Shown here piece by piece: positions 6,865 to 13,570 of a DNA stretch of 21,231 nt. Source of the stretch: JARRJY01 sp037388705 (GTDB lineage Bacteria; Pseudomonadota; Gammaproteobacteria; UBA6429; Thiohalophilaceae); assembly GCA_037388705.1 (NCBI GenBank), contig JARRJY010000061.1, positions 1-21,231 on the forward strand, in the 5' to 3' direction. The position numbers were made by a program, and so were the translations under genes. The first letter of the stretch is position 1, and every line of letters begins with the position of its first letter. The notes below the pieces were generated by a model. That model did not search any database and was not told the DNA's origin. It worked only from the letters and a program-made list of their open reading frames with translations.

Positions 6865-9240
6865 TCAGGCATTGTTATGTTCAGCCAGGTAAAGCCAGGT
6901 TTTGATAACACTATCAGGATTCAGGGAAACACTGTCGATTCCTTGTTCCATTAACCAGAAAGCAAGATCCGGATGATCAGAAGGACCCTGGCCACAAATT
7001 CCTACATACTTACCATTTAACTTGCAGGCCTGGATGGCCATTTTAAGCAAAGTTTTTACTGCATCGTTCCGTTCATCAAATTTTTCAGCAATCAATCCAG
7101 AGTCCCTGTCCAGTCCCAGTGTTAACTGTGTGAGATCATTAGAGCCAATTGAAAAGCCATCAAAACGTTGCAGGAATTGTTCAGCAAGCAGGGCATTGGA
7201 AGGTATTTCACACATCATGATGATATTGAGACCATTCACGCCGCGTATTAGATCGTTATGTTTCAGTAGATCAATAACTTCATCTGCTTCTTCAAGCGTT
7301 CGTACAAAAGGGATCATGATCGCAACATTAGTCAGGCCCATTTCATCACGTACTTTCTTAATGGCAAAACATTCCAACTCAAAACAGTCCCGGAATTTTT
7401 TGTCAATGTAACGTGATGCTCCGCGAAACCCAATCATCGGGTTTTCTTCATGTGGTTCGTAAGGCTGGCCACCAATAAGGTTTGCATATTCGTTGGACTT
7501 GAAGTCAGACATACGCACGATAACAGGTTTGGGCCAGAACGCTGCTGCCAGTGTGGCAATACCTTCACTCAGTTTCTCAATATAAAATGAAACAGGATCC
7601 GCGTATCCTGCAGACAGGTTATCAATCTGTTTCTGAACATGAACAGGTTGGCTGTGATAATTAAGCAGGGCTTTTGGGTGAATGCCGATAGTTCGGTTAA
7701 TAATAAATTCCAGGCGTGCCAGACCAACACCTTGGTTGGGTAAAAAACTAAAATCAAAAGCTCTATCCGGGGTACCAATATTCATCATGATTTTAAAGGG
7801 AAGTTCAGGCAGTTTATCCAGTTCAATTTCCTTGTGTTCAAAATCCTGTAGACCATGATAGATATACCCTGTTTCACCTTCTGCACATGAGACGGTGATA
7901 TCTTCATCATCGGGAATGGTTTTTGTTGCATCTCCACAACCAACCACCGCGGGTACACCCAGTTCGCGGGCAATAATGGCTGCATGGCAGGTGCGTCCCC
8001 CGCGGTTTGTTACAATCGCGGAAGCTTTTTTCATAATGGGTTCCCAGTCAGGATCGGTCATATCCGTAACCAGTACATCACCTTCATTAACCAGGTTCAT
8101 TTCACTAAGATCGGTTATGATCCTGGCTTTACCCTGGCCGATACGTTGGCCGATACTGCGACCCTCAGCAAGTATCTTTCCATGACTCTTCATCGTGTAG
8201 CGTTCCAGGATATTCTTGCGCGCACGACTCTTCACTGTTTCCGGACGGGCCTGCACGATATACAGTTCACCATCTTCACCATCTTTGGCCCATTCAATAT
8301 CCATATGCTTGCCATAGTGGTCTTCAATTTTCAGAGCCAGCTGTGCAAGTTTAGTGACATCATCATCACACAGGCTGAAGCTTCGCTGGTCTTCAACAGG
8401 TAACTCAACGGTCAGGGTTGATGAAGTGTGCAGAGTTTCTTCATTGAAGATCATCTTCAGCTGTTTACTACCGAGGTTACGCCTTAATATGGCGGGGCGG
8501 TTTTCACGCAAAGTGGGTTTGTGAATATAAAATTCATCGGGGTTAACTGCCCCCTGTACCACCATTTCACCAAGCCCCCATGAAGAGGTAATAAAAATGA
8601 CATCTTCAAACCCGGATTCAGTATCAATAGTAAACATCACACCACTGCTACCTAGGTCACTGCGAATCATCTTTTGAACGCCTGCAGAAAGTGCAACGTT
8701 TTCGTGTTCAAAGTTGTTGTGAACCCGGTATGCGATCGCACGATCGTTATAAAGAGAAGCAAACACGGCTTTGATGGCGCTTAGTATGGCGTCATTACCT
8801 TTTATATTAAGGTATGTTTCCTGCTGGCCAGCAAAAGAAGCTTCCGGCAAATCTTCTGCAGTTGCAGATGAGCGTACGGCATAGCTGGCATGGTTGCCAT
8901 AGGTTGCATTGAGTGTATCGCAGGCATCACGGATATCTTCTTCAAGTGCCCTGGGAAAACGGGCATTGAGTATCCAGTTACGGATTTCTTCGCCGGCCTT
9001 GGCTAGCTCAACTACATCAGCTACATCCAGGGAAGACAACCGTTGTTTTATTTTTTCTGTCAGCTGATTTTCAGAAAGAAAATTACGAAAGGCATCAGCA
9101 GTAGTTGCAAAACCACCAGGGACTTTCACCCCTGTTGATGAGAGCTGGCAAATCATTTCACCTAGTGAAGCATTTTTACCACCAACTTGCTCAATATCGT
9201 TTAATCCAAGCTGTTCGAACCAGATAAGGTTTTTTGACAT
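6865..9240 (-). CDS. ppsA: Phosphoenolpyruvate synthase
   Basis: Converts pyruvate, ATP and water to PEP, AMP and phosphate for gluconeogenesis in the cytoplasm. Three modules are visible in order: the ATP/pyruvate-binding PPDK_N domain (about 1-340, with VGGKNASLGEM and VRSSATAEDLPEASFAGQQ); the swivelling phosphohistidine domain (about 360-450, GGRTCHAAIIARELG, H419); and the PEP/pyruvate TIM barrel (about 470-785, ending with C749 in GICGQGPSD). 791 residues is the expected length. ATG 9240 is followed by the typical MSKNLIWFEQL. It is divergent from ppsR, the usual arrangement. The T of NRGGRTCHA is the residue phosphorylated by PpsR in characterised systems. Confidence 0.97.
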   Translation of the reverse strand: MSKNLIWFEQLGLNDIEQVGGKNASLGEMICQLSSTGVKVPGGFATTADAFRNFLSENQLTEKIKQRLSSLDVADVVELAKAGEEIRNWILNARFPRALEEDIRDACDTLNATYGNHASYAVRSSATAEDLPEASFAGQQETYLNIKGNDAILSAIKAVFASLYNDRAIAYRVHNNFEHENVALSAGVQKMIRSDLGSSGVMFTIDTESGFEDVIFITSSWGLGEMVVQGAVNPDEFYIHKPTLRENRPAILRRNLGSKQLKMIFNEETLHTSSTLTVELPVEDQRSFSLCDDDVTKLAQLALKIEDHYGKHMDIEWAKDGEDGELYIVQARPETVKSRARKNILERYTMKSHGKILAEGRSIGQRIGQGKARIITDLSEMNLVNEGDVLVTDMTDPDWEPIMKKASAIVTNRGGRTCHAAIIARELGVPAVVGCGDATKTIPDDEDITVSCAEGETGYIYHGLQDFEHKEIELDKLPELPFKIMMNIGTPDRAFDFSFLPNQGVGLARLEFIINRTIGIHPKALLNYHSQPVHVQKQIDNLSAGYADPVSFYIEKLSEGIATLAAAFWPKPVIVRMSDFKSNEYANLIGGQPYEPHEENPMIGFRGASRYIDKKFRDCFELECFAIKKVRDEMGLTNVAIMIPFVRTLEEADEVIDLLKHNDLIRGVNGLNIIMMCEIPSNALLAEQFLQRFDGFSIGSNDLTQLTLGLDRDSGLIAEKFDERNDAVKTLLKMAIQACKLNGKYVGICGQGPSDHPDLAFWLMEQGIDSVSLNPDSVIKTWLYLAEHNNA

Positions 9241-9471
9241 CTTTTATGGCCGTTTAATATTTGCTTTAAAATTAAAAAACTAAGTCTTTTAACGAGTTTA
9301 TATTTCGTTCATACTGAAAATACTCCAGATATATAAGTTTAGTGACATATCCAACAAGATCAGCAAGCCCATCAGCAGATTATTGAAACAGGTCAGGCTT
9401 TCCAAACACGACCACTGATATTCAGCACCGTCGTTGATGAAGAACTGAGAAATATCCTTTCACAGGGTGAG

Positions 9472-10032
9472 GTGAAATTTTTTGATTTTATGGACGAGTT
9501 TATTTCACCGCTGGAACAGGAGTTAAATACACCTGCTGAGTCGCATGTTGGCCACAGCCATGCGGTGGTTGTCGATGAGGACTACCAGGACCGCATGGAT
9601 GCCGTGAATTATACGCTTCAAAATGATGATGGTGGAGATACACGCCACTATGACAGGGCAGACCTGATCATTATTGGTGTATCAAGAAGTGGTAAAACAC
9701 CAACCAGTCTCTACCTTGCATTGCACTACGGGCTTTATGTCGCCAACTACCCATTTGTTGAGGAGGACCTGGATAGCACCCGCCTGCCAAAAGCACTGCA
9801 TTCACACCAGTCGAAATTATTTGGCCTGGGGATCAGTCCAGAACGCCTGCAGCAGATTCGCCACAACCGGCGGCCAAACAGCCAGTACTCATCTTTACAC
9901 CAATGCCAGTATGAAGTCAGGCAGATAGCTGGCATATATCGTCAATATGGTATTCCAAATATTGATGTAACGCGCCTGTCTGTTGAAGAAATCGCCACTT
10001 CTATCCTGGATTATCAGAATCATTTGTCTTGA
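9472..10032 (+). CDS. ppsR: PEP synthase regulatory kinase/phosphorylase, N-terminus missing
   Basis: PpsR (DUF299/PSRP) reversibly phosphorylates PEP synthase using ADP and inorganic phosphate. The P-loop GVSRSGKTPTS (69-79 from this start), YVANYPFVEEDLD, KLFGLGISPERL, and the C-terminal SVEEIATSIL all match the family. Homology continues upstream of GTG 9472 in the same frame to 9346 (QTRPLIFSTVVDEELRNIL), but the frame then meets TAA, TAG and TGA at 9334-9345 and contains no ATG, GTG or TTG. The roughly 50 residues that normally begin the protein, with the conserved SDGTGIT segment, do not fit in the 105 bp before ppsA. The gene is therefore truncated: either a recent pseudogene or a shortened form starting at GTG. 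186 residues compares with about 270 normally. Confidence 0.8.
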   Translation: MKFFDFMDEFISPLEQELNTPAESHVGHSHAVVVDEDYQDRMDAVNYTLQNDDGGDTRHYDRADLIIIGVSRSGKTPTSLYLALHYGLYVANYPFVEEDLDSTRLPKALHSHQSKLFGLGISPERLQQIRHNRRPNSQYSSLHQCQYEVRQIAGIYRQYGIPNIDVTRLSVEEIATSILDYQNHLS

Positions 10033-10038
10033 TTCCTG

Positions 10039-10067
10039 CTTGAAATGGCGTCAGGGCAGCCTTATAT
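10039..10067 (+). promoter_or_regulatory. Sigma-32 (RpoH) type heat-shock promoter for htpG
   Basis: CTTGAA at 10039-10044 is a perfect sigma-32 -35 element, followed after 15 bp by CCTTATAT (10060-10067), which matches CCCCATNT at six of eight positions. The implied start near 10073 leaves a leader of about 37 nt that carries AAGGAGA before the htpG ATG. HtpG is a classic heat-shock gene, which supports the reading. Confidence 0.6.
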
Positions 10068-10109
10068 CCTCACCAAAGTTCTGAATTATCCACAAGGAGA
10101 AGAGTAACG

Positions 10110-12002
10110 ATGAGCGTTGAAGCGCAAAAAGAAACCTTAAGTTTTCAGACTGAAGTGAAGCAACTTTTGCAGTTGATGATTCACTCGTTGTATTCCAATA
10201 AAGAAATCTTTTTACGCGAGCTGGTTTCCAATGCCTCTGATGCCTGCGATAAGCTGCGGTTTGAAGGCCTGTCAGATGAAGCCCTGTTTGAAGGCGACCC
10301 GGATTTAAGTATCCATGTGGCATTTGATAAAGAGGCACGCACTATCACCATTACCGATAACGGCATCGGCATGAACCGCCAGGAAGTTATGGATAATATT
10401 GGTACTATTGCCAGTTCCGGAACACGTAAATTTCTCGATAGCTTAAGTGGTGACCAGGCCAGGGATGCACAACTGATAGGTCAGTTCGGTGTTGGTTTCT
10501 ATTCATCATTTATTGTTGCCGATAAAGTTACCGTTGAAACCCGTCGTGCCGGGTTAGGTGCCGAGCACGGGGTACGCTGGGAATCGAACGGTGAAGGTGA
10601 ATATTCACTGGAAAATGTCGAACTGGCAGACCGTGGTACCCGGGTAACCCTGCATATGCGTGAAGGCGAAGATGAGTTCCTGGATAACTTCCGTCTGCGC
10701 AATATCATCACCACGTATTCAGATCATATCTCGTTACCAATATTCATGAACAAACTGGATGACAAGGGAAACGCTACGGATGAACAGGAAACTGTTAACA
10801 AGGCAAATGCTTTGTGGGCGCGTAGCAAGTCAGATATCAGTGACGAAGAATACAAGGAATTCTACAAGCATGTGGCGCATGACTTTGATGAACCTCTTGA
10901 CTGGATGCACAACCGTGTAGAAGGTACCCAAGATTATACTACGTTGTTTTATATTCCCAGGCGCGCGCCTTTTGATTTATACGATCGCGACAGACGATAC
11001 GGTCTGAAGTTGTACGTCAAGCGTGTATTCATCATGGACGATGCCGAGCAACTAATGCCAAATTATCTGCGTTTTATTCGTGGTATCGTTGATTCTGATG
11101 ATCTACCTCTCAATGTTTCACGAGAAATACTGCAACATAACAAGCAGATTGACACGATTCGCAATGCTTCGGTCAAAAGAATCCTTGCACACCTCGACAA
11201 GCTTTCCAGGGACAAGCCCGAGGAATACAAAACCATCTGGCAGGAATTTGGGCGGGTGCTAAAAGAAGGACCGGCAGAAGATTTTGCCAACAAAGAAAAA
11301 ATTGCCGGGTTATTTCGCTTTGCCTCGACAAAAAATGATTCGGATGTGGAAGATGTTTCACTGGACGATTACATTTCCCGTATGCCGGAAGGGCAGGACA
11401 AGATATATTATATTACCGGTGATTCATATGCAGCAGTGAAGAACAGCCCTCACCTTGAGTTATTCCGTAAAAAAGACATCGAAGTATTGTTAATGCATGA
11501 CCGTGTTGACGAATGGATGATGTCATTCCTGTCCGAGTATGATGAAAAGTCTTTCGTGAATATCGCCAAGGGCGAGCTTGATCTGGGTGATCTTGAAGAC
11601 AAGGAAGATAAGGAAAAAGCGGAAAAGGCAGCGGAAGATTACAAACCTTTGCTGGACAAGATGAAGGAAACCCTGCAAGGCAAGGTCAAAGAAGTCAGAA
11701 TTTCACATCGTTTGACGACATCACCATCCTGCCTGGTGGTAGAACAGCAGGAGATGGCAGTGAGTATGCAGAAAATTCTGAAACAGGCCGGGCATGACCT
11801 ACCTGAGCTTGAACCGATACTGGAAATAAATAGTGAGCATCCTCTGGTGAAGAAGCTAAATGATGAACAGGACAGTGAAAAGTTTGCTGACTGGACAAAT
11901 ATTCTGTTTGATCAGGCTTTCCTGAGTGAAGGTGGACAACTGGATGATCCTGCAGCTTTTGTATCAAGAATGAATGAACTATTACTATCATCCATGAAGT
12001 AA
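10110..12002 (+). CDS. htpG: Hsp90-family molecular chaperone HtpG
   Basis: ATP-dependent dimeric chaperone of the cytosol. The N-terminal GHKL ATPase domain (about 1-215) shows LIHSLYSNKEIFLRELVSNASDA, ITDNGIGM and GQFGVGFYSSF; the middle domain has LYVKRVFIMDDAEQLMPNYLRF and DLPLNVSREILQ with the catalytic-loop arginine; the C-terminal dimerisation domain ends in MNELLLSSMK. There is no MEEVD tail, as expected for bacteria. 630 residues is normal. AAGGAGA precedes ATG 10110, and a strong terminator follows. It is a single-gene unit. Confidence 0.97.
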   Translation: MSVEAQKETLSFQTEVKQLLQLMIHSLYSNKEIFLRELVSNASDACDKLRFEGLSDEALFEGDPDLSIHVAFDKEARTITITDNGIGMNRQEVMDNIGTIASSGTRKFLDSLSGDQARDAQLIGQFGVGFYSSFIVADKVTVETRRAGLGAEHGVRWESNGEGEYSLENVELADRGTRVTLHMREGEDEFLDNFRLRNIITTYSDHISLPIFMNKLDDKGNATDEQETVNKANALWARSKSDISDEEYKEFYKHVAHDFDEPLDWMHNRVEGTQDYTTLFYIPRRAPFDLYDRDRRYGLKLYVKRVFIMDDAEQLMPNYLRFIRGIVDSDDLPLNVSREILQHNKQIDTIRNASVKRILAHLDKLSRDKPEEYKTIWQEFGRVLKEGPAEDFANKEKIAGLFRFASTKNDSDVEDVSLDDYISRMPEGQDKIYYITGDSYAAVKNSPHLELFRKKDIEVLLMHDRVDEWMMSFLSEYDEKSFVNIAKGELDLGDLEDKEDKEKAEKAAEDYKPLLDKMKETLQGKVKEVRISHRLTTSPSCLVVEQQEMAVSMQKILKQAGHDLPELEPILEINSEHPLVKKLNDEQDSEKFADWTNILFDQAFLSEGGQLDDPAAFVSRMNELLLSSMK

Positions 12003-12008
12003 CCTGAT

Positions 12009-12037
12009 AAAAAGCGATCCCCCCGGATCGCTTTTTT
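12009..12037 (+). terminator. Rho-independent terminator of htpG
   Basis: Stem AAAAAGCGATCC / GGATCGCTTTTTT with a CCCC loop starts 7 bp after the htpG stop and ends in a run of six T. The A-run on the left means it could also stop minus-strand transcription arriving from the small ORF at 12055. Confidence 0.9.
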
Positions 12038-12054
12038 ATATAGTATGTAATAAC

Positions 12055-12165
12055 CTAACCAATCATATTGGCTGCTATGATTAAAATGACCATTAAAGTA
12101 ACCAGTACCAATACTGTTTTATAGACATTCATCAGAATGCCTTTATCGCCACTTTGCATGAACAT
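12055..12165 (-). CDS. Small membrane protein of 36 residues, function unknown
   Basis: Not a family I recognise. The frame encodes a short polar N-terminus (MFMQSGDKGILMN) and one long hydrophobic helix from about residue 14 (VYKTVLVLVTLMVILIIAAN), ending in MIG and TAG. It is preceded by AAGGAG at a good distance (8 nt) from ATG 12165; a second ATG two codons in is possible. Supporting evidence for a real gene: the ribosome site, the clean single-span membrane profile, and a perfect FNR/ANR box 66 bp upstream. By analogy, small single-span proteins under FNR control can be accessory subunits of respiratory complexes, but no specific partner is shown here. Confidence 0.62.
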   Translation of the reverse strand: MFMQSGDKGILMNVYKTVLVLVTLMVILIIAANMIG

Positions 12166-12196
12166 AAATTCACTCCTTAACTTCCAAATTATTTTC

Positions 12197-12207
12197 ATAA
12201 TAATTTA
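12197..12207 (-). promoter_or_regulatory. Candidate -10 region of the small membrane protein gene
   Basis: On the minus strand TAAATTATTAT spans 12207-12197. Taking TAAATT as -10 places the transcription start near 12195, so the FNR box centre (12237.5) falls at about -42, the class II activator position. Taking TATTAT instead gives about -47. Confidence 0.4.
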
Positions 12208-12230
12208 GTACCTGGTTCTGAATATGAGAA

Positions 12231-12244
12231 TTGATGTAGATCAA
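12231..12244. promoter_or_regulatory. Perfect FNR/ANR binding site
   Basis: TTGATGTAGATCAA is an exact match to the FNR consensus TTGAT-N4-ATCAA, fully palindromic in both half-sites. It sits upstream of the 36-residue membrane protein gene on the minus strand, with suitable spacing for class II activation under low oxygen. There is no plus-strand gene start within 1 kb for it to serve. Confidence 0.72.
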
Positions 12245-12254
12245 TTAAAATAAA

Positions 12255-12280
12255 TATAAGTATCCAGTGAATTACTTATA
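12255..12280. repeat. 8-bp inverted repeat upstream of FNR box
   Basis: TATAAGTA (12255-12262) and TACTTATA (12273-12280) are perfect inverted arms separated by 10 bp. Each arm contains TACTTAT, which fits the NarL/NarP heptamer TACYYMT, although the orientation differs from the classical 7-2-7 layout. The centre is 30 bp (about three helical turns) from the FNR box centre. Confidence 0.4.
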
Positions 12281-12356
12281 ATTTTGAGAAAAAGAGTATT
12301 GTGAACGTTGCTTCATTATTGATCTAGGAAATAAACATTTCCGTGAGCACAAATAA

Positions 12357-12387
12357 AAAAACGCCCCAACATCTGGTGGGGCGTTTT
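12357..12387. terminator. Rho-independent terminator downstream of the rrf2 gene
   Basis: Stem ACGCCCCA / TGGGGCGT with an eight-base loop is flanked by A-run and T-run on both strands. Read on the minus strand it lies 33-63 bp after the stop of the Rrf2 regulator gene and would end that transcript. Confidence 0.88.
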
Positions 12388-12419
12388 GTTCAGGATGATG
12401 TCCTTATCTTTTCATCAAG

Positions 12420-12848
12420 TTATGCAACGTCTGGTGATGTGTTTTCGTCCTCATCCTGGGAGTGGTTTTCATGCGCATTGTGTACCTGAGCCAGGGTGAC
12501 ACTTCCCAGGTGCGAATTTACAATTTCTGATAGTTCTTCCCACAATTTCTGGCGTTCATCGTGAGTGTTCATTTCTTTCTTCTTGCCCCTGGTCCCTTTA
12601 TTTATAGCCTGAACAATATCACCGATAGAAATTTCTTCCAGCGGTTTACCGAGGCTATAACCACCACCCGGACCCCGGGTACTTTTAACCAGATGTTCTT
12701 TGCGCAGCAGGGCAAAAATCTGCTCCAGATAAGAGATGGAGATACCTTGTGATTGAGCCAGGCTCGACAGTGTCAATGGTTTTTCAGGGTTCATTGACAG
12801 TTCTAACATGGCCTTGGCAGCATATTGTGAACGAGATGATACTTTCAT
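12420..12848 (-). CDS. Rrf2-family transcriptional regulator, cysteine-free
   Basis: DNA-binding regulator related to IscR, NsrR and CymR. Start chosen at ATG 12848, preceded by AAGGAAG and followed by MKVSSRSQYAAKAMLEL, the typical Rrf2 start; the frame is open 61 codons further upstream but that part is AT-rich and unlike the family. The winged helix-turn-helix (about 10-70: TLSSLAQSQGISISYLEQIFALLRKEHLVKSTRGPGGGY) is intact. The region that in IscR carries three Fe-S cysteines reads INKGTRGKKKEMNTHDERQKLW and has none; the 142-residue protein contains no cysteine at all. It therefore cannot sense through a cysteine-ligated Fe-S cluster. The tail is acidic and His-rich. Target genes are unknown. 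Confidence 0.88.
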   Translation of the reverse strand: MKVSSRSQYAAKAMLELSMNPEKPLTLSSLAQSQGISISYLEQIFALLRKEHLVKSTRGPGGGYSLGKPLEEISIGDIVQAINKGTRGKKKEMNTHDERQKLWEELSEIVNSHLGSVTLAQVHNAHENHSQDEDENTSPDVA

Positions 12849-12883
12849 TGTAATGTCTTCCTTGTGGTTACCTGAAATTGATA

Positions 12884-12889
12884 AGTATA
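12884..12889 (-). promoter_or_regulatory. Candidate -10 box of the rrf2 gene
   Basis: TATACT on the minus strand lies 35 bp before the ATG at 12848. No good -35 is seen 16-18 bp further up (AAGGGT), which would fit an activated or self-regulated promoter. Inverted repeat CCTTAT-CGCA-ATAAGG at 12909-12924 lies in the -35 zone. Confidence 0.4.
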
Positions 12890-12925
12890 AAGGTAGGGAT
12901 AAATCACCCTTATCGCAATAAGGAT

Positions 12926-12948
12926 TTTGTAAACAATTGTTACAAAAA
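12926..12948. repeat. Inverted repeat, candidate operator upstream of rrf2 gene
   Basis: TTTTGTAA (12926-12933) and TTACAAAA (12941-12948) are perfect 8-bp arms around a 7-bp spacer. A second repeat with the same 7-bp spacing, TTGTT-N7-AACAA, lies at 12967-12983, 38 bp away centre to centre. Both are upstream of the regulator's promoter, and autoregulation is a reasonable inference. Confidence 0.5.
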
Positions 12949-13053
12949 TAGAAGATATATTGTAACTTGTTGATATTTAACAATATATAATCAATTTTAT
13001 CAATCGCACAAGTAAAAAAACGTGATTGCATCGTAAAATATTTACAAATATGA

Positions 13054-13524
13054 GATTTTTCGGAGGTTTCTGCTGAGCTTTGGGCCTGGCAATTCCTACT
13101 GCGGAATACCCGTTACCTGGCCGATTGGCTCTGGCTTATCAATATATGCCCTATTCTGAAGCAAAAATAGGGTATCCCTCATGACCGTGATTTCCAGGTA
13201 TGGAAAAAAGATCCCCATGCCGATCAGAGCATCAAAAGACAATGATTACCTCGTGTAAGATGAATTTGATCCTCGTTTACCTGTGGATGTGTAATTACAA
13301 CAGGTTAAGAAAGATTCTGTCATAGCTCGACGTGGGCAAGTGAAAAAAGGCAAACTGGTTTGTTATCATGTCTCACAGTGTGCCTCACGCTGGATAAACT
13401 ATTACAGGTTTATGGTGTTCATCAGTCTGGAAACACTGACATTGAGATTGCCAATCATCTAAACTTGAATAATATTACCGAACTGTATAACGAAGTGCAC
13501 GAGCTGGTAAATGGCGGGTATTGA
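13054..13524 (+). pseudogene. Decayed DUF6499/DUF2285-like (proteobacterial transcriptional-regulator-like) gene
   Basis: No intact frame exists, but protein-like sequence can be followed across frames. Frame 1 from 13054 reads ELWAWQFLLRN then YLADWLWLIN, a TAG at 13168, and RDFQVWKKDPHAD. Near 13240 it shifts to frame 2: RASKDNDYLV, TAA (13256), DEFDPRLPVDV, TAA (13292), LQQVKKDSVIARRGQ. Near 13402 it returns to frame 1: LQVYGVHQSGNTDIEIANHL, ending at TGA 13522. The WAWxFLxRNxxYxADW opening and the later EFDxRLPVDVxLQQVKK block recall the DUF6499 and DUF2285 families often carried on integrative elements. There is no usable start codon at the N-terminus. Three stops plus two compensating frameshifts make it a pseudogene. 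Family assignment is from memory and moderate. Confidence 0.6.
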
Positions 13525-13570
13525 CGCATTTTGTTATACACTGACTAACAACTAACTGGAATAAAACTTA

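Noticed and set aside
12849..13031. 61-codon N-terminal extension of the Rrf2 regulator frame (start at 13031)
   Set aside because: The residues are AT-rich and unlike the family, the region carries inverted repeats and a -10 box, and ATG 12848 has a good ribosome site and the typical Rrf2 N-terminus.
13147..13173. Inverted repeat CCCTATT...AATAGGG as a terminator or riboswitch hairpin
   Set aside because: There is no U-run, and the stretch falls inside protein-like sequence of the decayed gene, so chance pairing is the simpler reading.
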